64,000 bases of DNA from assembly GCA_937952135.1 (NCBI GenBank), contig CALFYL010000303.1, positions 5,825-69,824 on the forward strand. Direction: 5' to 3'. The position numbers were made by a program, and so were the translations under genes. Position 1 is the stretch's first letter, and every line of letters begins with the position of its first letter. The stretch comes from an uncultured Planctomycetia bacterium (GTDB taxonomy: Bacteria > Planctomycetota > UBA1135 > GCA-002686595). Below the pieces are notes generated by a model. The model was not told where the DNA came from. It made no database searches and saw nothing but the letters and a program-made list of their open reading frames with translations. Below are positions 1 through 9,491 of this stretch, piece by piece.

Positions 1-2097
1 CTCGCTCGTCGGAAGTACGCAGGGCCCACCCGGCTTCGGAAGTACGACCCGCGCGCCTTCGACACGAACCTCGTCTCCGTCGAGCGCCCCGTCGTCGTCG
101 CGCCAGCGCTCGTGCTCGCGCATCTTCCGCGGCTCCGATGAGCCCGACTCAACTACGTGGCCGTGGTCGCTCGTCAAGACGATGACGCGTCCTGTTTCGC
201 GCGCGTGGTGGACGAGCCTCTCGAGTACGGGCACGCCCTTGAGGCTCCAGTCCGCCCGAATCTGCGACCCCTTCGAGAGCAGGTCGTCGACAGCGTTCAC
301 CACAACGGCGATCACGCGCGCCTCGCTGTCGAGCGCCTGCTCGATCGAGCTATCGAGGTCAGGAACGAGCCCGGGCGTCAGGTCCGCCTTATGGAAGAGC
401 ATCTGGGCCTTGGTCGCTTTGCGACGCCATCCGTGCGCTGCGGCTTTGCGCTCGAACCCAGCGACCTCCTCTGCCTGTTCGCCCGAGCTGAGAGATCCGC
501 AGAGAAGCGAGCACCGTGAGGCCTCGGTCACCGACGGAAGCGCGCTCAGCACGACGGGCAAGCCCGGCTCCCCAGCTGGGGCGTGCCGGCGCCACGAGCC
601 CGTTGACTCGATGGACTCCGTGACCTGCTGCGCGATGGCGACGCTCATTCCATCCATCACGAGCAACATGACCTGCTGCTCCTTCGCAAGCGGCGCCACG
701 ACCCGGTCGAGAACGTCTTCGATCCCCAGAAGCCGTTGCATCGACACGCCGCTTGTCGTCGCCTCCGCCAGCGACTGGGCGAACGCCTTGGTGTCCATCT
801 CCCGCGCATCGAGGACGTTCACAAGGAGCTTGCGGAACGCGCTCGCTGCACTTCCTTGAGCCTCACCATCGAGGAGGAAGTGCCGCGCACGATCAACCCA
901 CGCACCCTCGTCTCGATATCGAACGGCGAGCGCCTCGAGTGTCGCGAGCGTAGTCCTTTCACGAGCTACGAGCCACCGCGCAAGTCGGAAGGACATCTCC
1001 GCGCGGAGGACACGGGTATCGACTCCGACTTCGGCGCCAGTCCTCCTGTGCGCGCCGAGTGCTTGCAGCGCGCAGCGAAGCACCTCCTCGCGATCTGGCT
1101 TCGCGGACTCCAGGTATCGAACCAGTGTGGCGCCAAACGAGTCCAGGCGCTGCTCGAAGCCAGCCGCGAGCCAATCGCTGTACTCAGCCAGTTCGGGACA
1201 GAGAAGAGCGACGCGAAGCAGTTCCTCAGCGCGAGACTTGATCACCTCCGAGCCGATTCCGACCGATTGCGTTCGTCGCAGCGCCTCGATCGCCGCGCTA
1301 CCCAGCTCGCGCATTTCGACTTGATTCAGAGGCCTGTTGCCCGAGAAGAACTTCTCGGCGCGCACCGCAGCCGCCGCAGCCCTCTCGTCGCGCTGCTCCA
1401 TTGCACGTCCAAGCGCGTCAAGCACCAAGCCGATCGGAACAACGTCCGCTGCGTTGCCGTTCTCGATCGCCTCGAAAACTCGGCCGGTTGCGGCGCCGCC
1501 CACCTCCACGCACCACGCCTTGAAGGCCGCTCGCTGCTCAGCGGGCCAGGCGCGCCACCGTTCGACATCCGCGGCCTTCGCGCTCCATTCAATGAGAGCT
1601 GTGAGGTCCGGTCTCGCCCCGGGGATCGCGAGGTCCTGCACCAACACGTCCCACGCGGAGTCGAGGTCCAGAACACCGGCCGCAAGCGGCTTGAGTCGGT
1701 CGGAGCTGACCTCCAACAACGCCTCGGCCATCCAGCTCATGTCCGCGAGCCGCGGATCCAAGGTCGACACCTGGAACGCGTCTTTGACCGCGGTCCACGG
1801 GTGAATGGACTCCAGCCGGCGCAACGCAAGCTTGGCGACGAACTCAGAGCCAAGTTGGGCCTGCTCAAGCTGCGTGACCAGCACGAGCCAGTGGCCAGCG
1901 CTCGCGTCAAGGAGCGCCGTCCGCGCGGCCAAGGGCGAGTCCACTTGAACCACGCGACATGTGTTGCCCTCGACCACGATCTCGTTGGGCCCGGCCCACG
2001 GCTCGCGCGAGCGGATGCCGAACCATGGTCGCGCTTGAGGCGCCTTGCGCCGCATCGCTGCAACTCGCTTCTGGAGGCTGGCAACGCTCAACGTCAC
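1..2097 (-). CDS. pglZ: BREX-2 phosphatase-like protein PglZ (partial, C-terminus outside window)
   Basis: Open in one minus-strand frame for 699 codons to the window edge, so the C-terminus is missing. Alkaline-phosphatase-superfamily features are visible in translation: VMDGMS about two thirds along, where the nucleophile/metal region is expected, and a later SDHGH metal-binding motif. PglZ is a core component of all BREX systems; its exact biochemical role is unsettled. The GTG start at 2097 overlaps the TGA of pglY as GTGA, which suggests translational coupling and fixes the start. It is the fourth gene of a pglW-X-Y-Z operon, the order expected for type 2 BREX; brxD and brxHI would be expected further left, outside the window. 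No frameshift was seen in the visible part. Confidence 0.93.
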   Translation of the reverse strand, partial: MTLSVASLQKRVAAMRRKAPQARPWFGIRSREPWAGPNEIVVEGNTCRVVQVDSPLAARTALLDASAGHWLVLVTQLEQAQLGSEFVAKLALRRLESIHPWTAVKDAFQVSTLDPRLADMSWMAEALLEVSSDRLKPLAAGVLDLDSAWDVLVQDLAIPGARPDLTALIEWSAKAADVERWRAWPAEQRAAFKAWCVEVGGAATGRVFEAIENGNAADVVPIGLVLDALGRAMEQRDERAAAAAVRAEKFFSGNRPLNQVEMRELGSAAIEALRRTQSVGIGSEVIKSRAEELLRVALLCPELAEYSDWLAAGFEQRLDSFGATLVRYLESAKPDREEVLRCALQALGAHRRTGAEVGVDTRVLRAEMSFRLARWLVARERTTLATLEALAVRYRDEGAWVDRARHFLLDGEAQGSAASAFRKLLVNVLDAREMDTKAFAQSLAEATTSGVSMQRLLGIEDVLDRVVAPLAKEQQVMLLVMDGMSVAIAQQVTESIESTGSWRRHAPAGEPGLPVVLSALPSVTEASRCSLLCGSLSSGEQAEEVAGFERKAAAHGWRRKATKAQMLFHKADLTPGLVPDLDSSIEQALDSEARVIAVVVNAVDDLLSKGSQIRADWSLKGVPVLERLVHHARETGRVIVLTSDHGHVVESGSSEPRKMREHERWRDDDGALDGDEVRVEGARVVLPKPGGPCVLPTSE

Positions 2098-5000
2098 GCG
2101 CCGCCCTCCTTGCGGTACAGCTTCCAGTCCAGCTCGACCTCGAGCGCCTGGTCAGAGTCGAGCTTGCTCTTGAGCGCATCGAGTTCCTTCGCAGCGGCGC
2201 TGGCGGTCACACGCGTGAGCTTGCGGTGCTCGACCTGCTTCCAGCCAGGCTGCGTAGGCTGCGGTGCGTCCTGGGTGGCCTGCACAAATAGACGCGTCGC
2301 CTCGAGCTCGATCCGGCGCAGCTCCGCTGCGATTGGTCGCGCGTATTCGTCCTGGGCGAACGCCAGAGCCAGATCCCCTTCGAGCTTCTTGGCTTCGGCG
2401 CGTCGGGCCTCCGGCGCGTTCTTGAGGCCATCGATCGGCTCCCAGTTCGTGCTCTCGATCGCTTCGAGCACGGCCTTGGCCTTCGCGTGGGCCGAGCCGA
2501 GCGCATCCGCGGTGATCGGGTTCGCAATGGGAGCCCTTGCGATGCGAGCGACCAACTCCACGTCGTCAGTCGCCGCAACGAGCTGATCTAGCCAACCCGC
2601 GAGCGCCTTCATCGTCGCCAATCGGGCCGAAGTCGCCTTCACCGCAGCCGGCGTCCGCAGTTCGAGCGCCTGCATCAAGCGGACCGCGTCTTCACGACCA
2701 CCCCGTGCGATGTCGCGGACTCGCGCCGCCAAGCTCGCCACGTTCGAGCCGGAGCGCCCCGGGGACGCACCCAATCCGAACGCCTTGTTGGCGATCTCGA
2801 CTGCGCGCGCCCAGGTATCCGCCGGCGGCAGTCGTTGCTCGCGGAGCTCAAAGTCCGGGCCTAGCCGTCCGATCTCGACCTCGCCTACGGGAGCGCCGTG
2901 TTGGAACAAGACGCGGTCGGTTTGCTCGGCGAACAGCAGGATCAACAGGTCCTCAACCGGTTCAGGCAGGCCGCGCGGGCTGGGCTGATCGATCCAGGTC
3001 CGCATGTTCGCGACGGTCCAATCCTTGTCCGCGCTCACCGCCTGCTGCCTCAGGAAGTGCTGCTTCCAGTCGTTGCCCAGCACGAACGGTCGGTCCAACC
3101 CCGTCATCTGGCCGAGATTCAGCGGGACGACGATGTTCAAAGTCTCCTTCCGACGCGAAGGTTCGACCGGAACGCGGTTCGCCGTGGCCGTGACCGCGTC
3201 CTTGCACAACGCCAAGACTCGCTTCAGGGCAGCCTTGCCGATCTCACCTTCGAACTTCGGGTGATCCGGGTAGCGGTGCGTCATCGCCTGATCGAGCAGA
3301 CCTTCCATGGCGACGCGCAGCGTCGAGCCCACCGGAGGCTTCGGAGAGAAGGACGAGTCGAGCGACACGAACGGGTCCTCGATCGTGATCGCGATGTCGA
3401 GACCGTCTTGCCCCTGCGTCGAGACTCCGTAGGCCGCGAGAATCACCGAGCGCAGTCGGTTCTCCAACTGGACCTTGTGGCCTTCGAGCAGATTGCGGGC
3501 CGTGGCGTGGTCGGTCTCCGGCACGTGGCTCGCGTAGCGACGAAAGTTGTCGCCGCGCAGCGCGCCTTGAACGCGTATCAGCCGTCCAAGCTCGCGCACG
3601 GTCTGCTGGTTGAACACCCGGGGTCGCCAGACAAGCGTGTGCGACTTGCGGTTGGTTGCGAGGTAGTCGGTGATCCGCGCATGGTCCCGTTCCGTCGCAC
3701 CGGCGTCGGCCGCGAGCGGTAGATCGAGCACGACCTTCCACGCGGCGCCGGAGTAGTCCAACGAGGCCGACCGCAACTCCGACACGTCCGCGAACAGCAG
3801 GTCCGCGGCCCGCTCCGTGCCACGCCACGTCCACGTGAACGAATGCTCATTGAGGACGGCTGCGGAAGCATCGACGCCCAGGTCCGAGAAGACCAGGTCG
3901 CGCAGCAGCCGCAGACGCTGTCCGTGGGTGTCCAACTCGCCGGCGTTGGCGAGAATGCCCTCCCAGTCGACGCCTTCGAGCTCGATGGAAAGCGTGGGGT
4001 CCGTTGCCGAGCCCTGCAGACGGATCTCAGGCGCTTCCCTGGTCCAGCGATTGAGCTTGGCGAGCACCGTCTGCGCCTCTTGCCCAGCGAACGGAGCCTT
4101 GATCGTCCCGTGATTCAAAGCGGCCACACGTTTGGCGTTGAGCTGCCTTAGCGACGGCACGTTCGAGACCAGCGACCCGAGAAGCAGCGTCTTGAGGATC
4201 CGCGCATCGTTGCAGAACTTCGTGCGCACGGGGTCGTTCCACTCGCGCCGCTCCAGATCGGCGGCCGACACGTTGTGCTCGCGCTCGAGCATCGGCTCTA
4301 GCTTCTCGCGCCACAGCTTCCGGGCGCGCTCGAACGAAACCTTGAACGTGTCGACGATGGCGTCGTTGCCCTGGGCGATCACGTCGAACAGGTCGCCGAG
4401 CGGAATGAACTCCCCGAGCGTCAGGTTGTCGCGCCGCTGCACCAACAGCTGCCGCATCGCCTTCAACGCAGTGCGATCGCGCTGCAGCATGCTGGACGCG
4501 TCGACGAGCACCTCGACCAGCGCCGGGCTGAACGGGTAGACCTTGCGAAACTCCGCGATCGTGCGGTCCTTGGTCGTGAGGATGTCGAGTGTCTCCTGCG
4601 CGATCTTGGTCGACGCGCTGAACTGCGCGTCGATCTGACTCGCGGCCGCTGCGTCCTTGGGCGCGAGCAGTCGCTTGCTGGCGATCGTCGGAAGGTCGCG
4701 ATCCTCCAGAGTGATCTTCTGGAAGCGGCCCTCGTGGAAGCGCAGCTTGTCGACGTAGCCGAGTTGCTGGACTCCGGGCAGATTGTCACTGACCAGCTCG
4801 CGCAGGTCGCGCTGGCGCGCGATGAAGCTCACGACGGGGATGGCCCGGTTGGAAGCGCTCGTCTCGACCAGGTTCACGAGCTTGTCGATCTCGCGCCCCA
4901 GGAATTCCTGGTCGGTCGCGTGGCTGGCAAGCCACAGGATCAGCTCGTCGAGCAAGAAGATTACTGCGTCGTAGCCGAGCGACTTCGCGTGCGCGGTGAG

Positions 5001-5780
5001 GACCTCCAGCCCATGGTCGAGCTTCACGAAGTGCTTGCCCGAGTGCCCCATCAGGTTGCGGAACGCCTGCGCGATCGTGTCCAGCAGGGTGCTGACCAGG
5101 GCCGCGTGCTCGGGATCGTCATCGGACGCCAGACGAGCCGCGTCGTAGCGCGCGATCGTCCACGAGGCTCCGAGCGCGCCCCACTTCGCATCCGAACTCG
5201 AGTTCGAGTTCAGTTCGTCTAGGAACTTCGTGTCGCCCAAGGCCTTGCGCTGACGCTCCGCGTCCGCGAACAGGTCGGCAGCAACGAGCAACGCGGGAGT
5301 CGGCGCTTCAGGGTGCTCCTTGCGAACGAGCCGCAAGTAGCCGCCGAGCACGCCTTCGTCGATGCTCGAGGCGTTGAGCATGTGGACCGGCAGCAGCAAG
5401 AACTTGCGTCCCTGGATCCACGGCATGTGCTTGCGCACCGGTTCGGCGAGTTCCGGCATCGCGGTCGCGGCCGGGTGGCGCCGCAGCAGATGGTGCAGCA
5501 CCGCCATGAAGTGGCTCTTGCCGCTTCCAAAGCTGCCGTGCAAGTACGCGGCGCGGCTCTGCGGCGCTTTGACCTGCCGCGCGGCTCCGTTCACCACGTC
5601 GATACCGAGCGCGCTCTGAATGAGCGCCAAGGCCTCGTCGAACTTCGGGACAAGATTGGGCGTGACGACGTAGTCGCGAAGGGTCGCGTCGGCGTGGCTC
5701 ACCCCCTCCGTCAGGCGCAAGACGAAATCGTCGGCGGCCTGCGTGGTAGGGATCTCGATCAGGTCACGGATCAGCGTCAT
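2094..5780 (-). CDS. pglY: BREX-2 ATPase PglY
   Basis: A 1228-residue P-loop ATPase of the BrxC/PglY family. The start MTLIRDLIEIP is chosen because its ATG overlaps the pglX stop as ATGA; a longer open frame upstream is shadow coding. The N-terminus carries a Walker A, GSFGSGKSH, about residue 85, preceded by the family-typical segment in which the protein is held at promoter-distal position of the operon. A Walker B-like IFLLDELILWL lies about residue 270, followed by long helical regions rich in charged residues. In BREX-2 PglY is needed for phage resistance and is thought to couple ATP hydrolysis to recognition or block of phage DNA. Length is close to the Streptomyces PglY. The gene overlaps both neighbours by 4 bases, so it is part of a tightly coupled unit. 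Confidence 0.95.
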   Translation of the reverse strand: MTLIRDLIEIPTTQAADDFVLRLTEGVSHADATLRDYVVTPNLVPKFDEALALIQSALGIDVVNGAARQVKAPQSRAAYLHGSFGSGKSHFMAVLHHLLRRHPAATAMPELAEPVRKHMPWIQGRKFLLLPVHMLNASSIDEGVLGGYLRLVRKEHPEAPTPALLVAADLFADAERQRKALGDTKFLDELNSNSSSDAKWGALGASWTIARYDAARLASDDDPEHAALVSTLLDTIAQAFRNLMGHSGKHFVKLDHGLEVLTAHAKSLGYDAVIFLLDELILWLASHATDQEFLGREIDKLVNLVETSASNRAIPVVSFIARQRDLRELVSDNLPGVQQLGYVDKLRFHEGRFQKITLEDRDLPTIASKRLLAPKDAAAASQIDAQFSASTKIAQETLDILTTKDRTIAEFRKVYPFSPALVEVLVDASSMLQRDRTALKAMRQLLVQRRDNLTLGEFIPLGDLFDVIAQGNDAIVDTFKVSFERARKLWREKLEPMLEREHNVSAADLERREWNDPVRTKFCNDARILKTLLLGSLVSNVPSLRQLNAKRVAALNHGTIKAPFAGQEAQTVLAKLNRWTREAPEIRLQGSATDPTLSIELEGVDWEGILANAGELDTHGQRLRLLRDLVFSDLGVDASAAVLNEHSFTWTWRGTERAADLLFADVSELRSASLDYSGAAWKVVLDLPLAADAGATERDHARITDYLATNRKSHTLVWRPRVFNQQTVRELGRLIRVQGALRGDNFRRYASHVPETDHATARNLLEGHKVQLENRLRSVILAAYGVSTQGQDGLDIAITIEDPFVSLDSSFSPKPPVGSTLRVAMEGLLDQAMTHRYPDHPKFEGEIGKAALKRVLALCKDAVTATANRVPVEPSRRKETLNIVVPLNLGQMTGLDRPFVLGNDWKQHFLRQQAVSADKDWTVANMRTWIDQPSPRGLPEPVEDLLILLFAEQTDRVLFQHGAPVGEVEIGRLGPDFELREQRLPPADTWARAVEIANKAFGLGASPGRSGSNVASLAARVRDIARGGREDAVRLMQALELRTPAAVKATSARLATMKALAGWLDQLVAATDDVELVARIARAPIANPITADALGSAHAKAKAVLEAIESTNWEPIDGLKNAPEARRAEAKKLEGDLALAFAQDEYARPIAAELRRIELEATRLFVQATQDAPQPTQPGWKQVEHRKLTRVTASAAAKELDALKSKLDSDQALEVELDWKLYRKEGGA

Positions 5781-8700
5781 CCGGCGTCCTCTTCCAGGAG
5801 GGACTCTTGCGTGTCGGTGCTCGACTTCTTCTTGGACTTGCCGCGCTTCTTCTGCGGCGGGCGCCATGCGGCGAGTTCGTGGCGCTGAAGACCCAGACGC
5901 GCGCACTCACTCTCGAGGAACTGTTCGTAGAAGGGCGCGAGGTCCGGCTCGTCGGCGTGCCACTGCTTCACCCACGGCAGGATCTCGGCGATTCCGGCGA
6001 GCAGCGGTCGCAAGCGTTCGGGCTCCCAACCAGCGTCGCGCATCTTCATGTAGTGCGCACCGAGCGCGGCCGCCTGTTGTTTGTGGTCCCAGCCGGCCCA
6101 GCCAAACAGAAGCGTGCCGTCGTTGTCGGGACTCGCGAAGGGGTAGCTGATGAAGCGCTCCTTGGGCACATCGAGCTTGCCGCGGTTCGACCAGTACGAG
6201 CTCCTCTGGAAGTCGGCGCTCGTGTACTTCGGAGGCACCGGGATGTCGCCGATCTCGCGCTGCCTTCGTCGCTTGGCTTCCGCTTCGTCGATTCGTTCGG
6301 GGACACCCTTGGGCAACGCGACAAGTGCATCGATCTCGTCCTCCCTGCGCTGCAGCTCCCACGTGCGCTCCCAGTCGGAGCGCTTGCGCAGGCCGCTGTC
6401 CTTGTAGCGAAGCGCCGAAAGGTACGGCACGCATTCGGCCTCTAGCAGTTCGGCGAGCACGCGCTCGATCTCCGGCACGTTCCAGTCGAGGTAGCACGCT
6501 ACGAGTGCTTGGACGTCGGCGCGCGCGGCGAGTTGCTCGGCGATGGTCCGAACCGAGATCGGTTCGGGGTGGTCCGCCTTCCAACCGGGCAGTTCTTCGA
6601 CGAGGTCGAGCAATCGCTCGCGCACCGCGCGGCGCAGCACGAGGTCGAACGACTCGAGGTTCCAGCGGCGCTTGAACTCGGGTCGCTCGATCAGTCCGAG
6701 TTCCCGATTCGTTTCGATCGCGCGGATGCGGCGTTCAACGAGCTCTCGATACCAGCGGTGATGCCCGTTCCAGTGGCTCGGCGGTTCGGTGATGGGGCTG
6801 GAGCCGTGGCGCTTGAACCAGGCTTCCTCACCGGCGCACTTGTAGTTGCCGCGCGCCATCGCGATCTCGAACGCGCGTTCACCCAGCGCCAAAGTGGGAA
6901 GCGAGGCGTCCGAAGGAACGCATAGCGATTCGTCGACGAGTCCGAACGCCCTGTAGGCCTGCCAATCTAGTTCCTCCTGCAGTGCCACGAGCTCACCGAT
7001 GCAGGTTGCGTGTGCGAGTCGCTGCGCGCTAGCGACCTCTCGTACGTTCGCGTCCCTGACCCATGAGCATTCTCGGATCCGGGCAAGTGCATCTGCGCAA
7101 CGCTGCAAGCGGCGCGCGAGTTCCAGCGGTAGCTCCTGTGGGACGGGAAACTCAAGCAAGTTGGTCGCGTTGAACGCGTGGCGCTCCTCCCACGGCGTTG
7201 GTACGACCCGAGCGCCTTCATTGCCGACGTGATCCCCACCCTTCGGTTGACAGACCTGTCTGAGCCAGAAGCACGCGGTGGAGCTGTTGAGGAGGCCGAG
7301 GAGGGCGAGGTGGTCGTCCTCCGACGCGCCCGCCGGGAGCTTGATGATCGGCGCTGTCTGCTTGAAAACCCTGCCGCCTCGGTCCAGCACGAAGTGGTTG
7401 TGCGTCGCGATCTCCGCGTACGCGATCGATAGTCGCACTCGAGTGCGCTCGAGTGCGATCTGGTGCCACTCCCACCAAGGCCGCCTCTCGGCGAAATAGG
7501 TGCGCTTTGAGAACGTAGCTCTGTTTCCAAGCGGCGTACGGCACGCCCACATCCAACGGCGGAGCCCCGGCGCGGATGAGATCTGGACCAACTCTTCGCG
7601 GCTGTACGGGAACACGGCTTCTTGCGCGCAAGCAACCTGCCAGTCGCGTAGCTCGTCACCACTGCAGATCGGTGCAACCACGCTCGATTCCACGCCTCGT
7701 CGTGCAAACGCTCCGATCGGTGCGAGCATCACATCGTCAGCGTTAGTCATTCCAAGGACACCGATCAGTTCGACCACGTTCTGAAGCGTCTTAGGCACCG
7801 TCTCGTCCAGCGCGTCTTTCAGGTCCGATGCGCCACCACCGCCAATGCTCCAAGGGTGATGGTGGAATCCGTCGCGATCCTTGTCCTCCACGCTCACATA
7901 GTCGCTCTGGGACCCAGCTCGATCGACCTGATCGACGATCGCTCGCCACACGAGCCCATGTGCGGGGTCCGTTGGCGTCGTTGGTTCACCGCAGATCCCG
8001 AGCACAGCGCGAACCTTGTCGCTGACGGGCTGTTGGTTGCGCAGGAACAAGATCACCGTCGGCGTGCCGTGCCCGGGGATGTATGCGCCGCTCGTGTCGA
8101 TCACGTGCGTGAGGTCCCACGTCGGCATGAATTCTTCGATGAGCTTCGAGCCGAACTCGCGCTTCATGAACGCGTTCGACGTGATCTGGCCGACGAACCC
8201 CGCCGCTCGAGCTCCGTCCCGTGGCAGAGCCAGTTCCACGAAGCGCTCGAGGAACGGAACGCCAAGCTGGTACTTGCCCTTGCAGCTCCCGTAGCGCTCG
8301 CGATAGACCTCGTTGAGCGCCTTGTCCTTCACCGTGATGTACGGCGGGTTGCCGACGACGGCGTGGTACTGCTGGCCCAGAACCTTCGCAACCTCCGCGG
8401 GCGCTTCGTGACGGTAGGTGTGGACGGCCACCTCCGCGAACTCGAGCTGGGTGCCTCGCAACTCCGCGTTGAAGCGCTTGCCATGCAGCAAGCTGTCGCC
8501 CACGACCACGTTCATGCGGAAGTCCGGCGCATCTGCCAGTCGACGCACGCCGCTCGCCTTGAGCGCCGCGATCAGGAGCCGGAAGCGACAGATCTCGACC
8601 GCGAATGGGTTGAGGTCGACGCCGTACAAGCTGTCCAGCACGCGCTGCACGAGCACACGCGTTTCCGTGCCGGGTTCAGCCTCTTGCCAACGATTCAGCA

Positions 8701-9481
8701 GCCGCTTGAAGCCACCGAGCAGGAAGTGGCCGCTGCCGACGGTGGGATCGATCATGCGGAAGCCGGCGAGACCGAACTCCGCGAGCGCCGGATCCAGCGT
8801 GCGGTCGAGGATGAACTCCTCGACGAACTCCGGCGTCTGAAGCAACGCGAAGCGCTTCTGCGCGTCTTCCGACAGATTCTGGTAGAGGTCGCCGAGAAAG
8901 CGCGTCGACCACTCGGGATCGACGAACTCGAAGCGCAAGCGCGGCTCGGCGGAAGCGTCGTCGAGTCTGCGGAAGAACTCGATCAGGAGCTTCGCGCCCG
9001 CGTCGCTGGGACCGAAGCGCCACAGGTGTGCGTTCGTCGCGCCCAGGATCGCACCGAGCGCCGGAAGCTTGGCGAAGTCGCGGAACGTGGCTTCGAGGTA
9101 GTCGCGCTCGTTGTGAGTCGCGTTGCGTTCGAAGTACTGGTCCTGCTCTTCGATCGCCCGTTGGCGGCGGTTGGTGGACGCGACGGGGCCTGAGATGCGC
9201 GGAACCGTGACGAGTTCATTGTCTTCCAGGAAGCGCACGAAGACACAGGCCAGCGTCCACGCAACGGCGATCTGCGTCACCACCTCGTCGCGCCACTGGT
9301 TGAACGTCTGGCCGGTGCGATGCGCTTCGAGGGCCGCCTTGTGCTCGACCTCGAGGGCCCGCCGGATCTCCGGCTCGGCCTCCGGACGCTCGCGCAGGTC
9401 GTCCTCCAGCTGCGGCAGCAGCGCATGGAGCGCCTCCGTCAGCGTCTGACCGTCTTGGTTCTTCTTGCCGCGCTTGGCCAT
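5777..9481 (-). CDS. pglX: BREX-2 adenine-specific DNA methyltransferase PglX
   Basis: A 1234-residue N6-adenine methyltransferase of the PglX family. Motif I appears as DPTVGSGHFLLGGF and the catalytic motif IV as VVGNPPYI, both intact. The start MAKRGKKNQ is preferred because the basic, polar N-terminus follows 10 bases after the pglW stop; the longer open frame overlaps pglW. In BREX systems PglX methylates a non-palindromic site on host DNA and marks self; in the Streptomyces Pgl system it acts with the kinase PglW. Pgl is phase variable in Streptomyces through a homopolymer in pglX; I saw no long homopolymer here. Coding appears continuous, with a C-terminal lysine-rich tail (KKRGKSKKKSS) before the stop. 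Confidence 0.95.
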   Translation of the reverse strand: MAKRGKKNQDGQTLTEALHALLPQLEDDLRERPEAEPEIRRALEVEHKAALEAHRTGQTFNQWRDEVVTQIAVAWTLACVFVRFLEDNELVTVPRISGPVASTNRRQRAIEEQDQYFERNATHNERDYLEATFRDFAKLPALGAILGATNAHLWRFGPSDAGAKLLIEFFRRLDDASAEPRLRFEFVDPEWSTRFLGDLYQNLSEDAQKRFALLQTPEFVEEFILDRTLDPALAEFGLAGFRMIDPTVGSGHFLLGGFKRLLNRWQEAEPGTETRVLVQRVLDSLYGVDLNPFAVEICRFRLLIAALKASGVRRLADAPDFRMNVVVGDSLLHGKRFNAELRGTQLEFAEVAVHTYRHEAPAEVAKVLGQQYHAVVGNPPYITVKDKALNEVYRERYGSCKGKYQLGVPFLERFVELALPRDGARAAGFVGQITSNAFMKREFGSKLIEEFMPTWDLTHVIDTSGAYIPGHGTPTVILFLRNQQPVSDKVRAVLGICGEPTTPTDPAHGLVWRAIVDQVDRAGSQSDYVSVEDKDRDGFHHHPWSIGGGGASDLKDALDETVPKTLQNVVELIGVLGMTNADDVMLAPIGAFARRGVESSVVAPICSGDELRDWQVACAQEAVFPYSREELVQISSAPGLRRWMWACRTPLGNRATFSKRTYFAERRPWWEWHQIALERTRVRLSIAYAEIATHNHFVLDRGGRVFKQTAPIIKLPAGASEDDHLALLGLLNSSTACFWLRQVCQPKGGDHVGNEGARVVPTPWEERHAFNATNLLEFPVPQELPLELARRLQRCADALARIRECSWVRDANVREVASAQRLAHATCIGELVALQEELDWQAYRAFGLVDESLCVPSDASLPTLALGERAFEIAMARGNYKCAGEEAWFKRHGSSPITEPPSHWNGHHRWYRELVERRIRAIETNRELGLIERPEFKRRWNLESFDLVLRRAVRERLLDLVEELPGWKADHPEPISVRTIAEQLAARADVQALVACYLDWNVPEIERVLAELLEAECVPYLSALRYKDSGLRKRSDWERTWELQRREDEIDALVALPKGVPERIDEAEAKRRRQREIGDIPVPPKYTSADFQRSSYWSNRGKLDVPKERFISYPFASPDNDGTLLFGWAGWDHKQQAAALGAHYMKMRDAGWEPERLRPLLAGIAEILPWVKQWHADEPDLAPFYEQFLESECARLGLQRHELAAWRPPQKKRGKSKKKSSTDTQESLLEEDAG

Positions 9482-9491
9482 CGTGGGTCGA

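Noticed and set aside
5777..9481. Phase-variable homopolymer in pglX, as in Streptomyces
   Set aside because: I looked for long G or C runs in the gene and saw none that stood out.
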